DNA of 64,000 bases from Lojkania enalia (GCA_010094045.1 ML986785.1:1-64000), one strand, 5' to 3'; counted from the stretch's first letter, positions 51,375 through 63,300 are shown. Numbers and translations: made by a program. Notes: generated by a model from the letters alone, not told the origin.

Positions 51375-51439
51375 TAAAATATAATACCTAAGCTTTTAAT
51401 AATAATGTAATAATAAAATAATAAGAATATAGCCTAAAA

Positions 51440-52900
51440 CGAGAATTAAATAAATTTAGCCTTCTTAGCTATTAAAAGAGGCTAAATAAATAGTAAAAGA
51501 TATATTACTTTAATATTTAATATAATTTAAACGACTATATACTAATAATATACCGAAATCTGCTTATAGTATAATTATAAGCCTAACTTAAAGAGACTAA
51601 TAAAACCTAAAGAGGAGGTTATTATTTAATATATACTTAACCTAGATTTGTAAGAATTTGCGTCTACTTTAGCTACTATATAAAATATAGCTAATAGCTT
51701 ACTTACTAAGCGTAGTATAGGCTAGATTAGTATATATTAGCCTAGGAACTTTATTAGATATACTTTTAAGCTTAAAATACGCTTAAATTAGCCTTATAAT
51801 TGCTAGAAAGTTTTATACGAAAATTCTAAGATAATTAAAGGCTGGTTTAAACTTATATAGTATATTAAGAAGAAGTATAATATTATAGATAAAGATATAT
51901 ATAACTTTAATAAATCTAGCTTTTAAATAGGTATTATCTTATTACAACTAGTTATTATAGGTATAGAGAGATGTAATTAACTAAAAGTAATTTAATTAGG
52001 TAATTGTAAATAGATTTTAGTAATTTAAGAGATTAATACTACTAGCTAAACGCTCCTACTCTTTATTATTATTACTAGCTACTACTATCTCTCTACCTAG
52101 TATAAAGGCGATAATATATCTAAGAACTAGGCTATTATAGTTAGTAAGAATAGCTAAAAAACAAATAAACTTAGTATTAAATAGTTAAAGTACTTTTATA
52201 GGTATATAAGAGATTGTATAATAGGCGCGCGCCGACTACTAATCTTTAATAGCTATAATAGCTATAACTCGCTTAATTTCTAGAAACTCTATAAAGAATA
52301 GGGTATTATTCTACTCTATATACTAGCTTATTTATTATACCTATTACAGCTACTAGATATAAGCTACTTTTTACTATTAAAGCGTATATATAGAAATTAG
52401 ATCTTAGTTTTAGCACGTAATTATATTAACTATATTATAAAACTTAAGTTCTTTCCAGCCTTTAAAGCTGCTTTTAATATATTAATTATAAAGGATAATA
52501 TCTATATAAGCTTTTAAAGAGCTAGTCTAATCCTGTTTAATTTAGAAGCGGTACTTTTAAAGCTTAATATAAAGCTTCGTACGCTAATACTGCTAGTATA
52601 AGATAATACCTTATAGAAAGTAAAAATACTAAGTAACGCGCGCGAGCTAGAAGTTTAATTAATATTAATTTATAATTAGATTTAAAGGGATATAAGTTTT
52701 TCGCTAGCTTCTATTATTAAGAAGCTAAATTAGTTTAAAAAAGGCTCTATAAAAGTAATATATTAGATCGGGTTAATATATAATAAAATCGTCAGCCTTT
52801 AAAAAGCGAATAAAGTAGTAATAAAACGGAAATAGTAGAAAAAAAGGTAGATTTAAGCGTAAGGGACCCTAATAAAAGTATAAGGAGAGATAATTATTGC
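51440..52900 (+). pseudogene. Fot1/pogo-type transposase remnant of Fot-2
   Basis: Order expected for pogo-like transposases: a DNA-binding N-terminal half (about 51440-51830), then the DDE domain opening with KGWFKLI and IYNFNKSSF (from a YNFDETGF-type motif with the first catalytic Asp) at about 51840-51925, the second Asp region near 52225-52260 (ARRLLIFNSYNSY, from a LLVLDGH-type motif), and a hydrophobic LLYLLQLLDI stretch near 52325-52360. A basic C-terminus with KVVIKRKQQK lies near 52810-52840. Interrupted by TAG/TAA. About 480 codons, near the family's usual 450-550. Confidence 0.85.
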
Positions 52901-53126
52901 TAAAAAGGATGATAAGGAGGAAACTCGAGCTATAATACGCTAATTTAAAGTGTAATTAGATACGAGCGGATAGTATAAAGCGTGCTATAGCTACTACAGT
53001 AAGACTAGATATAATTCTCGTATATATTAGAAGGATATAGAGGTTTCTATAGAATAATCGCGTAAGTTGTAAATTGCTATTATATTACTTAATTGTTAAG
53101 CTATATATATATAAAGGTTAAAAAAG

Positions 53127-53177
53127 TTAATAGAGTAGACTACTTACTTATATAGACCGCTCGCTTATAAGATATAT
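53127..53177 (-). repeat. Right TIR of Fot-2
   Basis: Inverted copy of 51324-51374, ending cgcttataagatatat before the TA duplicate. Confidence 0.88.
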
Positions 53178-53179
53178 TA

Positions 53180-55090
53180 TAATAAGAAACTATTCGCAAT
53201 TATTACTACGTTTAAGTAATAAAGGGTAGAACTTACTTTTATAGCTACTAGAATTCTAGTATATACTAATTATTGTTTACTCGAATATTTTATAACTATA
53301 AAAGTATTTAATATTTATTAGGTTTATTAGACTAAAGAATTAGCTTAGTATTAGTTCTAAATCGAGTATACTTTAGATAAGAATAATACTAGAGTAGATA
53401 TTTTTAGTTATTATAAATAAGATATATAAAACTTAAAAGTAGTTTAAACTAATAACTAGTTAAGAATCTTACTTAAACTATATTAGCTTTACCCCTAAAT
53501 TAATACTAAATTAGTTTAGTCCTATATTACCTAAATAATAATTTAAACAGCTATACTAAATATTATTAAAGGCTAGAAGTAGGTTATATTACTAGATTTT
53601 TTAGAGTTGATTAATATATTACTATAGAAAAACTAAGCTTCCTTTATATAAGAATATACTCTTTTACCCTGCAAGTATTATATAAAGAATAGACTACTCC
53701 TCTATAATAATTACTTATATATTCTATTAGATTTAGGCCTTTATATATAACTTATATAAGAGGCTTACAACTAAGTATCCTCGGCATACCTAAGCGCTAC
53801 TAAAATCTATTAGTTACTATCTTAAAAGTACTATTAGAAGGGTATAAAAACTATTTGCAAATAATATATACGAAATTATATTCTATACTATAAAGCTTAT
53901 CTAATATAAACCTAAACCCTAGGTTTTATTTACCTACTTTCTATATTAAATTAACTAATATAGTACCTATATATTAACTTTAAAAATTTCTCTATAGATA
54001 AATTTAGATATAATTAGATTATAGTAGTAATTAATCGCCTATCTAAATAAGTAGTATCTATTCTCTACTATTATATAATTAACGTACGGGGAATAGCCGA
54101 ATTATTTATTTAATAGATATACTACTTTAGCTATATACCCAAAACTATTATTTTAGACTAAAAACTTTAGTTTATATCTAGTTTCTAGTTTAAATTCTAC
54201 GGTATCTTAAGCGTAAAGATTAAACTATCTACTAATTATTATAAAGAGACTAATAGATAGATAGAGCTTATAAATAAGTATATTAATTAGAGACTGTACC
54301 CTTTTATATTGTTCTACTAAAATTACTAGAGTTCTCTATTATCTATAATTAATTAAGTATAAGTAACTCTACTCTATATAACTATTAGAATATCCCCGTA
54401 TTAGATCCTATATAGATCTAAGCCCTATTAGAGTTAGGATTAGAAATATTCTATTAATCCTATTACTATAATAGATAAATTAAATTATAAGAATGTTTTA
54501 GCTCTAGTAATTTATATATATATAGTCTAGGAAACTGTAAAGGCTAATATTAAGAAGGTTTAGAATCGTATATAATCTATTATTAACTATTACTAGTAAT
54601 CGATTAATTAGTAGATTAGTAATATAGTCTACCTAAATACTAAGAATCTTACGGTTTAAAGACTAAGCTAAAAGCTATCTAATTAATAGGAGGGCTCTTT
54701 TAAAGTACTAAAATAGATTAAAAACTTATACTATCTATAGCTACTTCTAGAGTTAAGAATATATAATATCTTCGTACTAAATCTACTATATAAAAACCCC
54801 TAGAACCTTTTACTAGGGTAAGAAGTTTTAAAACTACCCGCTATTACTATTAAAGGAGTAGAAGAGTAGGAGGTTAAAGAAATGCTAACTAGTAAGCTAT
54901 ATTATAAAACTCTTAAATACTATATAAAATAAGTAGAATATAATTTTAATCTAGTCTAGTATAAAGTTTTAAATTTTATAGGTTCGCTTTATAAGCTAAA
55001 AGCTTTTTATAATAAGTATCTAAATTAGCTAGAACCTCTAAAAGCTTTAACTAAATAGATTAAGGTATATAAAAATAGTATAGAGAATAT
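53180..55090 (+). pseudogene. pol of Gyp1-3, part after Fot-2 (RNase H end, integrase, chromodomain)
   Basis: Continues RNase H (NKKLFAI), then an integrase zinc region about 53690-53900, the integrase core about 53960-54290 (first Asp region INFKNF..DKF; second near 54153, ILD; catalytic Glu region NRQIELINKYI), and a chromodomain at 54879-55080 (SKLYYKTLKYYIKQVEYN). Integrase and chromodomain share a frame (54144 and 54879). Stops are TAG/TAA. Confidence 0.82.
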
Positions 55091-56210
55091 AGATTATCTA
55101 ATAGATAATAATATATAAAAGTTAAGTAGTAGATTAAAAAACTAAATTATAGGCCCGAAATTACTCTTTTATAGAATTTAGAGAGTCTAATAGTAGGCTG
55201 TTAGATACTTCTCTAGTTCTTTTCTTTTCTACTCTTCTTTTTCTTTCTTTCCTCTAAACTCCCTCTAAACCTTTTCTACCTTATTCTTAACTATCTAAAA
55301 GCGCCGCGATATTAGTTTAAAAACTAGATACTAGAGCCTTTAAAGCTAAAACCTAATAGAGTAACTTAGTACTCTAGTAGAATAAAGCTACTTAGACGCT
55401 AACCTTAAAAAGGCTAGCTTCCTAACTCTTTACAATCTAAGCTATAAATGCTAGACTATAAGTAGACTCTAAAATAGCCTTAAAAGCTACCTTTTTATCC
55501 TTCTTATCCTCTATATATTAGGCTGCTACTTACAGTTTAAAATGGCCTTAGAGGACTAGAAACTCCTCCTTATAATAGGAGGAGATCTATAAGTATATTA
55601 GTAGTAAGTACCCTACTAATATTAGATATAATTTATACGGGGTTGTACTTTTTATTTTATAAGATATAATACTCGCATTTTTTTAATCTTAGAGACTAAA
55701 AAATAAATATTATATACTACCCGTAGGCGAGCGTATATATAGTTTAAAAGTAGATAATCTAGAAAGTTTTTAAAAAGGCTTTAAGAGGTAGGCGGAGTAG
55801 TATATTAATTAATTTTTTTCTATAAGACGTTAGTAATACTTTAATAATTAACGGTTCTAGGGACGTATAATAATATATATAGAGTAGAAGTTATTATTTA
55901 GTTAAGGAAGCTTAATTAATAGTAATCTAGTAATATACTAAGGCTAGTAAATACTTATTACTATATACGATAAAATTGCAATATTAATAAACTATTATAA
56001 TAGTAGTTACTAGACGATATATAGATTAATTATACTTATTATAAAAACTTTACTTAATATTATATTAATATATAAATACATCTCTATAAGTAACTATATA
56101 TATTAGTTTTTATCGATAAATACCTCTTTAAAGAAATTTCTTTATACTAGAACCTATTTATAATAGCCCTAATTCCCTCCCAAACTAGTATAAATAGGGA
56201 CTATTAGCCT
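55090..56210. other. Gyp1-3 3' region between chromodomain and polypurine tract
   Basis: Counterpart of 14925-16050. A Ser/Phe-rich sense translation and a Lys/Gln-rich antisense translation are both open except for TAR stops, so coding content cannot be decided. Nothing else recognised. Confidence 0.5.
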
Positions 56211-56226
56211 ATAAAAAGGGGGGTAG
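56211..56226 (+). other. Polypurine tract of Gyp1-3
   Basis: ataaaaaggggggtag directly before the 3' LTR. Confidence 0.85.
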
Positions 56227-56505
56227 TATAATAATACGACGAAATCGTTCTATAAAAAGCTTTATATATAACCTTATCCTAAAGCTTTTTACTTATCTTA
56301 TCTTACCTCTAGCTCCACCTTTTTTCCTATCCGTATATAGTTATATACTCTCTTATAAGTAGCTTAGTAGTTCTTCTATATCCTTTTATATAAGGCCTAT
56401 AGGTATTAATAGAATTTTTAGGTCCCTAAACCCCTATATACTCTTATATACTTCTAAGTAGATTTATACTGTATTTAGACCTATTATTTTACCTATATTA
56501 TTATA
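56227..56505 (+). repeat. 3' LTR of Gyp1-3 (279 bp)
   Basis: Starts tataataatacgacg and ends acctatattattata; followed directly by the copia remnant. Confidence 0.93.
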
Positions 56506-57064
56506 AATTTAATAAAGTAGTTTTTAAATATATATATTATTTAAGATATTAATATATAGATAATATATTTAGTTTAAGATATTTATATTAATAAAATTAT
56601 TATAAAATATAATATAATTATTATAGGTTATTATTTAGAAATACTTATAATAGTAAACTACCTAAAGTAGTTAACTAAAGAACTAAACTAAATATAGACG
56701 AAAATATACTAGAAATTAGTTAGTTATTTAGTTTTTCTTATATAGTTTATATAACTAGATTTAGTACGAGCTTATATAATCTATATATTATATTTAACTA
56801 ATCTAGATTAACTATACTATAACTCTATTTAAAAATTATAGAGCTATATTATTAATATAAAATATTAAGCTTTATAAATATAAATAGTAAATAAAGAAGG
56901 AATCTAAAAATACTTTATAATACTATAAAAATATTATAATCTAATATTCTTTAGAGTATTAGATACTACTTTTACTAATAATATTAAAACGTATTAAAGC
57001 TCTTAAAGATATATCTTCTAGCTATTTAGTATAACTATTAACTAGAAATTAACTTTATAATATA
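56506..57064 (+). pseudogene. Cop-1 left part: Ty1/copia RT end and RNase H start
   Basis: Plus-strand frame with copia-specific landmarks: YQKLVSYLVFL...LDLVRAY around 56700-56780 (from the YQ..VGSL...TRPDIA motif), KLQSYIINIKYQAL around 56830-56880 (RYL.GTK..AL), then VLDTTFTNNI...QSSQRYIFQLF around 56960-57030 (the DASFAD...RKSSQGY..KLF RNase H motif). The order identifies Ty1/copia rather than gypsy. Broken at 57066 by Fot-3. The upstream part of the element is gone, replaced by Gyp1-3. Confidence 0.78.
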
Positions 57065-57066
57065 TA

Positions 57067-57119
57067 ACGTATTCTACTATCAAAGTAGCTAAACTATCGA
57101 AGCGGCCACTTTTTCTTAG
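57067..57119 (+). repeat. Left TIR of Fot-3 (53 bp)
   Basis: Starts acgtattctactatcaaag and ends ccactttttcttag; RIP has changed one GCGGCC copy to gtagct. Confidence 0.92.
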
Positions 57120-57129
57120 TACAACAAAT

Positions 57130-58760
57130 ACTATATATAAAAAGTTAATTTACTTAATACTAATAAGAGATTCTATATATAATATACTTTTATCTAATTT
57201 AGAATTTTCTCTACTATCCTTTTAGCACGTATAAGCGTTATATCCAGTCTTACTATAGTTACTATAGTAGCGTTAAGCTAGTTGAGCCCTTTCTTAAGTA
57301 TTAGTACTACGAGTCTTCTTAAAGGGCTAAGAGTCTATAGATACTTTAGCAGCTATATATAAAGATCCCTCGCTATATAATATTATACCACTATACTAAA
57401 TAAACTTTCTTTTACATATTTTACGCTTAGTTACTTCTTCTAATTACCTTTTAAGCTTAGAGTTATAAACTTAAAGAAGTATATTCTAATATAGCATTAA
57501 CTCAGTACCTTTTATAAGCTGTAAGAATCTTTCTTACACCTCTTTTAGTAATTATATAAAGGACTTTTATATAAGTATTAATTATAACCTAAATTTATAT
57601 ATATTACTTAGAGTTTTAAACTACTAGGAGTCTTCTTATAAAAGTAGTTCTAGTAGGGTATATAGTTATATATTAAGGCGATTTAATATAACCTACGCGT
57701 TTAAAGAAATAATTCCTATTACTTTAAAAGCTTTTTAATAGTTCTCGTACGTAAATATATTAAAAAACACGTCCTTAAAGGCTGGAAGAAAGCCTTTTTT
57801 ATTAATATAGTAGACGCGTCGGCGCGCTAAGTTTTATACGCGCTATAAGTACTTTAACTTTAATAGTAAGAAGTAAACTATATTAAGAGGCTGAAGTATA
57901 TATAATAAATAAGAAGGTATATAAAGTATTAGGATCTTTTATATAAGGTAGTAATCCTTAAATTTCTAGTTAAGGTAGCTTTTATAGCTATCTAAAATAA
58001 GTAGCCTATATAACTCTATCTAACGTATCTTTATATACTTATTAAAGTACTTTAGCTACTTAAAACTAAGTGCGTTATTTGTCCAGCCGTTCTTAGAAAC
58101 TAAAATTTTCCAATTATATAGTATACCTACTTCTTTATACTATATAGAGATATAGACGCGTTTTTTATAGATAATAAATAGTAGGGTTATATATATAGTA
58201 GCACAGATACTCTAGATAACTATAATCTACTTATAATCGTCTAGCTATATAAGAGTAGGTTTTATACGATATTCTAAACCTATAACAACTTTTATAGTAT
58301 TAATAATACCTATCTAAAAGTCTGTCTTATTAAAGTTGTAAATATTATTATTATATATACTATATTTCGTAATTATATCTTATATAAGTTTAAACTACGT
58401 ATTAATAACCTCTAGATTCTCTTGTTTTATTCTTTAATAATCCTTTACTTAATTAAAGGCTATTTTAAGCTTGTTTATACGCGCTATAAATCGTTTAAAC
58501 TAATTCTTTCCTATAAGTATTTTATTATATACGCCTAATAGTTTATCTACTATATCTACTACTTTATATAGCCGGGGCGCAAATCCTTGCGAATTAAGGT
58601 TAAGAATATATTATACGATTGTTTATTCTTCGGTTACTATAAGCTTCTAGTAATTTAGTTGTATATAAGGGCGAAACGCGATTCTGTAAAGTTAAGTAGA
58701 GAGTTGTTAATATTATATATTAAAAGCTATAGCAGCACGTCGCACGCTCTTAAACTAGAC
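57130..58760 (-). pseudogene. Fot1/pogo-type transposase remnant of Fot-3
   Basis: On the minus strand the DDE domain begins with FKLIQDIITKY and IYNFNKTDF at about 58318-58400 (first Asp region). It continues with SEYRIKP-type and ITVIQSI stretches near 58200-58280 and KNGWTNNALSFKQLKYF near 58035-58110. A LLILDSYKSY-type second Asp region follows near 57975-58010, then LLFIIYILQPLNI near 57885-57930. TAG/TAA stops are fewer than in Fot-2. The N-terminal DNA-binding half lies to the right (about 58420-58760). Related to Fot-2 in domain order but clearly divergent. Not intact. Confidence 0.83.
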
Positions 58761-58862
58761 TAATTTATACGCCTGTAAGATAAGCTTAATTCTACCTTCT
58801 TATTAAATTAATAGAAGGTCGCGTTGTAGATTTATTATAGTTCGTACGTAGTATTTATAATG

Positions 58863-58915
58863 CTAAGAAAAAGTGGCCGCTTCGATAGTTTGGCCGCTTT
58901 AATAGTAGAATACGT
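58863..58915 (-). repeat. Right TIR of Fot-3 (53 bp)
   Basis: Inverted copy of 57067-57119 with both GCGGCC blocks preserved (gtggccgcttcgatagtttg is visible). Confidence 0.93.
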
Positions 58916-58917
58916 TA

Positions 58918-59300
58918 GTTATAAAATTAATAATAGGGGTATAATTATATACTCTATTACTTATAAGATTAGAAATAGAAGAATAGTATTATCTATTTAA
59001 TAGATTATCTATAAAGCTTAATTAGATACCTATTATCTAGTATAATAACTAGTAGATAGTAAGAATTATTATAAAGAAGTAGAATAAATTTATTACTAAG
59101 CTTAAATATATTAATATTTACTAGAGTTAAATTTCCTAACAAGTTAAATAGTATTATCTATATATATAATAGAGATCTATTAATTAAATACCTACTAAAA
59201 ATATAATAAAAATACTTTCTTATTAAAAGTATATAGAATTTATTAGATAGTTATATTTAATAAATATATATTTAAAAGTTTAAAAGATTAAAAGAAATAC
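58918..59300 (+). pseudogene. Cop-1 right part: Ty1/copia RNase H C-terminus
   Basis: Plus strand: IIQYNNQQIVR near 59035-59070 (from the I.CDNQQT.R motif), KFITKLKYINIY near 59088-59125 (TKLRHVDIH), and INQIPTKNIIKILSYQKYIEF near 59180-59245 (the W(I/V)PT.DM.ADGLTK.L motif), ending IRQLYLINIYL. This is the end of a copia polyprotein. It completes the fragment left of Fot-3. Stops are TAG/TAA. Confidence 0.83.
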
Positions 59301-59508
59301 TAATTAATTTATCTTTCTATTCTAAGATAATTATAAGATAAGAGAGTATATAATAGTTAATAGTAAAGGAGCTATAATTATATTATATAATTATAGCTTA
59401 TATAGTAGTTACTATCTATAACTACTAGAGAAAGCTACCTATAATAGTAGATAATAAAAAAAATAGATATAGAAAAATAGGTAATTAACTATTTTATATT
59501 TTGTTTTC
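59300..59508. other. Unassigned AT-rich sequence after Cop-1
   Basis: About 210 bp downstream of the copia stop region. It could be the copia 3' end with part of its LTR, but there is no second copy in the window to define an LTR. It includes an inverted repeat around 59370-59405 (gctataattatattatataattatagc). Nothing else recognised. Confidence 0.5.
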
Positions 59509-59747
59509 TTATAATATTAATATAGATTTTTACTACTACTAAAAATTATTTAAGTTTAGATCTAATTCTATTAAACTTATTAAATAGTACTAATTTAACT
59601 TATTACTAATAATATATTATTTATAGTATTCTTTTAAATACTTTAAATTTCTAGATAATTTCTATAAGTTCTATTTTTTATTTACTATTAACTATTTCTT
59701 ATATTTTTTTAAAACTTTTAAAAAAGTTATTTTAAACTTCTTTTAAG
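59509..59747 (-). mobile_element. Gyp2-3: gag fragment of a minus-strand Gyp2 copy
   Basis: Matches about 1910-2150 of Gyp2-1 in the same orientation (gag region), cut on the right by the LTR of Gyp2-4. The left boundary is blurred by a small deletion near 59505-59520. If Gyp2-4 inserted here, the rest of this copy should continue beyond the 3' LTR of Gyp2-4 outside the window. Confidence 0.8.
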
Positions 59748-60080
59748 TATTATAGACGTTCTAGTAGGAATCCCTATACTAGATCTAATTAAGATCTAGA
59801 ACTCTATATAGCTAGAAGAATAAGGCTAATATAAAATACGTAATATATTTAGTTGCTTAGTTAATTAAGTAACTAAGTAAGGGGAATAGTAGGAAAACCA
59901 AATTATATTTAATAATCTTACAACTCTAATCTTTATAGCTCTTTATAGTTAACTTAAATATCCTTTATATACTCTACTTATAAACTTCTATTATAAGTCT
60001 ATAAGAATAATCTCCCTATAGTATATAATTACCCTTAGTTCTTATTCTACCCTATATCTAGCTAATTAGAGGCTATTATA
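59748..60080 (+). repeat. 5' LTR of Gyp2-4 (333 bp)
   Basis: Starts tattatagacgtt and ends ggctattata; same length as 28442-28774. Confidence 0.9.
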
Positions 60081-60349
60081 CTTTAACTACCCTCGTAAAG
60101 CTAGAAGAAGTAAGACTAGTTAGACTACCCTAGTTATAAGGAAAGAGATACCTTTAGTAAGTAATATAGAAAACTTATATAAGTAGAATATTAGGATTAG
60201 CTAGTAAGGTTACCTCTTTAAAGGTAGATATAATAACTATATTTATAAGAATATAGAACAAATTAATATAATAATAGGAATAGCTAGTTCTAGTAGACAA
60301 ATAGATAAGAAGCCTAAAAGAGACTTAGGATAGCCTTTTTAAAAGTCTT

Positions 60350-63300
60350 AAAGGAATATAAGAAATAGTTAATAGTAAGTAAGAAATAGAACTTACGGGA
60401 ATTATCTAAAAACTCGAATAAGTTAAAAGAGCGCTACTAATAATATATTATTAATAATAAATTAAGTTAGTACTACTTAATAAGTTTAATAGAACTGGGT
60501 CTAAACTTAAAGGATTCTTAGTAGTAGTAAGGATTTATATTAGTATTAACCTAGATATTATCTAGTATAAGAACGAGAAAGTACTATTTATAGAAGCCTA
60601 CTTAATAGGTAAACTACTTAACTGGTTCTAGTCCTTTCTAATAGATTTTAAGAACTATACGGAAGAATACTAGAAAAATAAAACTAAGGTAATATTTACG
60701 AGTCTAGTATACTTCTAATAGAAACTTAAACTAGCGTTTAGAGATATCGACGAAGTACGAGTAGTAGAAGATAGATTCTACGACCTAGTTTAACTAGAAT
60801 CTATTATTTCGTATACATTAAGCTTTTAACAACTCTTAAATAAAGTTGTATAGAACGACTATAGTATAATAATAAAGTTCTGTAGAGGGTTAAAAATAGA
60901 AATAAGAAGGGTAATAATATATATAGAATAACCGCAGGATCTAGTATTATACTTCTAACTAGTAAAAAGAATTAATAATAAACTATACTAGTTTAAAAAT
61001 AAGAAAAGGTAAGCGTACTATTAAAGAGTATATTTTTTAGTAAAGGCTGCTAACGCGGGCGGACCTATAGATCTAAGCGCTACTAGAGAAAAGAAACCTA
61101 AATTATAGGCTACTTAAGAAAGAAAGACTTAGAAGAAAGATATTAAGTACTATAATTATTAGAAACTAGAATATATAATAAAGGAATACTAAAGTAAAAA
61201 GAAAGAAAAGAAAAACTAGCTTATAGAAGATAAACCGCAGGAAGTAGGTAAAGAAAAACTAGCTATAACTATAGAATATAGAAACCTATATTAGTTCTTC
61301 TATAATAAAGACGAATATAAAATATACTAATAACTTAAAGAAGCTATAGAATATTAGCTTTAGAAGAAAATACAACTTACAGTAATATAAGAGTATATAA
61401 AAAGATAGCTAGAAGAAGTTTAGGAAGAATTAGATAAAGATAAAGAAATAAACATCCTATTATAAATAGAAGAAGCTACTACTAGAGTACTAATACCTAA
61501 ACCAGCATCTAGAGTATATTTTATATACTAACGAGGAATAATTAAGTATAAATAGAGAACCCCAGCTTCTATAGCTACTCTATAAGAGGAACTACCTATA
61601 AGATTTTATAATAAGAATAGGCTAGGATAAAATATTATCGACGTTTATAAAGAATAGTAAAACATCTATCCTAGAGAAATCCGTTTCTTATACTTCCAAA
61701 AATGGATAGAAATAATAAAAGTAGTAGAAAGATATCTTAATATAATAGATTAGGATAAGGCTATATATATAGTATAAAAAGCAGTAGCCTTCTTATAGAA
61801 TAAAGTACTAGTAAAATACTAGATACTAAAGATATTGTAATATAAATAAGAATAGGATTACTAGGTTAGAAAAGATAATAACTCCTATATAAACTAATAC
61901 TATCTAATATATTTTAAGATAGTATAGATATTATATATTAAACGATAATATAAGACCTACTAAAAAAGAAAGGAAAACACAGGTATATAGCTAAAACGAC
62001 TAAATAGAAATAAGATACTAGGAAATCCTATAAAGTAAGAAGCTATAATAGAATAGAAAGTTATTAGATAAACCTAAAACTATATAGTACTCGAATCTAA
62101 ACCTCTACTATCTAAGGTATATATTAGAGAAAGACTATAGTATAAATATCTAGAACGGAAATGCTTAAAACATATATCTATAAAAGAAGTAATAGCCTAT
62201 TAGCCTAAGATAACTTAATTATATAGAAATATAGGAGAATACTATCTTATAACACCTAGATAATACTGCAGCTATAAAGTATATATACTTATTAATAGTA
62301 GAGTAATAAAGAATTTTATAGCTAGTAACTATATTACTAGAAAAGGAATACTTATAGTATAACTAGAACGACCCTACGTAATCTAAACTATAGAAGAGAA
62401 AAACTTTTAGAAGAAAGTTATATATACTATAGAACTAGAAGAGTTTAAAATTCTAGGAACAACCTAATAAGGATAGATATTCTAAATTATAGAAATTATC
62501 GACTATAATATTATCCTAGAAATTCTATAGTTAAGAAAAGAAAACCCTTAGATAAACTAGTAAACGGGACGAATTATCCTTAAAAACTCTAGCTAGCTAA
62601 TTAAAGAACAACTCGCTATAATAGTAAAAGAAGTAGTAAAAGAATTATTCCTAATAGGAAATATATTATATAGTATATCTAAGGAATACTAATATTTAAT
62701 AGAATAACTCTAAAAACTACTATAATATCTATCTAAATATAGAGAATACGATTATAAAATTAAACTATAACTAGAAAAAGAATCCGGATACAGACTAATA
62801 TATAGCTTAATATTAAGAGAAGTAGAGGCTTTAGAATAATATATAGATAAGTATCTAAAGAAAGAAATAATCTAAGAATTAAGCTTACTAGTAATATACT
62901 CTATACTCTTTATAGATAAGAAAGGAATAATAGACCTATAAATATATATCGATTATCGTACTCTTAATAATATTATAATTAAGGATTAATACCTTTTACT
63001 ACTTATCTATAACTTAAAAGACTAATTGAGGGAAGCTACTATCTTTATAAAATTAGACATCTAAAATATATACTACTAAATCTATATTAAAAAAGGAGAT
63101 AAATAGAAAATAGTATTTAGGATAAAAAAAGGACTCTTTAAATATCTAGTTATACTATTTAGACTTACTAATATACTAGCTACTTCTTAAAAATAAATTA
63201 ATAAGGCACTAAGACCCTATCTTAAACGATTTTATATAGTATATTTAGACGACGTTCTCGTATATTTAAAAATAAAGTAAGAATATAAGAAATATATCGA

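Larger units (their letters stand above)
51324..53177 (+). mobile_element. Fot-2: Tc1/mariner (Fot1/pogo-like) DNA transposon, 1854 bp
   Basis: Flanked by TA (51322-51323 and 53178-53179), with inverted repeats of about 51 bp starting acgtatcttataagcgagcg. The empty site is seen in Gyp1-1 (reverse of about 17945-17965, agatttataataag). It contains one transposase gene in plus orientation. Length and TA target fit fungal Fot1-type elements. CpA/TpG are slightly more frequent than in surrounding Gyp1, in keeping with a later arrival. Confidence 0.92.
47453..56505 (+). mobile_element. Gyp1-3: plus-strand Gyp1 retrotransposon carrying a nested Fot-2
   Basis: 9053 bp with a 279-bp LTR at each end. 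Subtracting Fot-2 and its TA duplicate leaves 7197 bp, against 7192 bp for Gyp1-1, so the element is otherwise full length. The order gag, protease, RT, RNase H, integrase, chromodomain, 1.1-kb 3' region, polypurine tract is intact. Flanking pentamers (atcta before, aattt after) do not match and the left LTR overlaps Gyp3-2 by a few bases, so the left flank has been rearranged. The right flank is the copia remnant. Confidence 0.92.
57067..58915 (-). mobile_element. Fot-3: Tc1/mariner (Fot1/pogo-like) transposon, 1849 bp
   Basis: 53-bp inverted repeats at 57067-57119 and 58863-58915, flanked by TA (57065-57066 and 58916-58917). The transposase reads on the minus strand. The TIRs contain gcggccaaactatcgaagcg, a doubled GCGGCC block, and differ from Fot-1 and Fot-2 except for the acgta start. 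CpA, TpG and CpG are clearly more common here than elsewhere (for example 57530-57545, 58075-58100 and 58730-58750), so this is the least RIP-mutated element in the window and probably the latest insertion. Confidence 0.92.

Noticed and set aside
54879..54884. gaaatg at 54882 as a possible retained start codon of a small gene
   Set aside because: It lies inside the Gyp1 pol frame at the chromodomain, with stops shortly after; the rare ATG is a surviving internal codon.
57067..57100. TYSTIKVAKL at the Fot-3 left end resembles the copia TVTTSTTEAEL motif, suggesting the copia gene continues there
   Set aside because: The same bases recur inverted at 58863-58915 as part of the TIR, so they belong to the transposon; the resemblance is chance.
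59370..59405. Inverted repeat in 59370-59405 as a terminator or MITE end
   Set aside because: Short AT-only inverted repeats are expected by chance at this composition; no second copy or target duplication was found.
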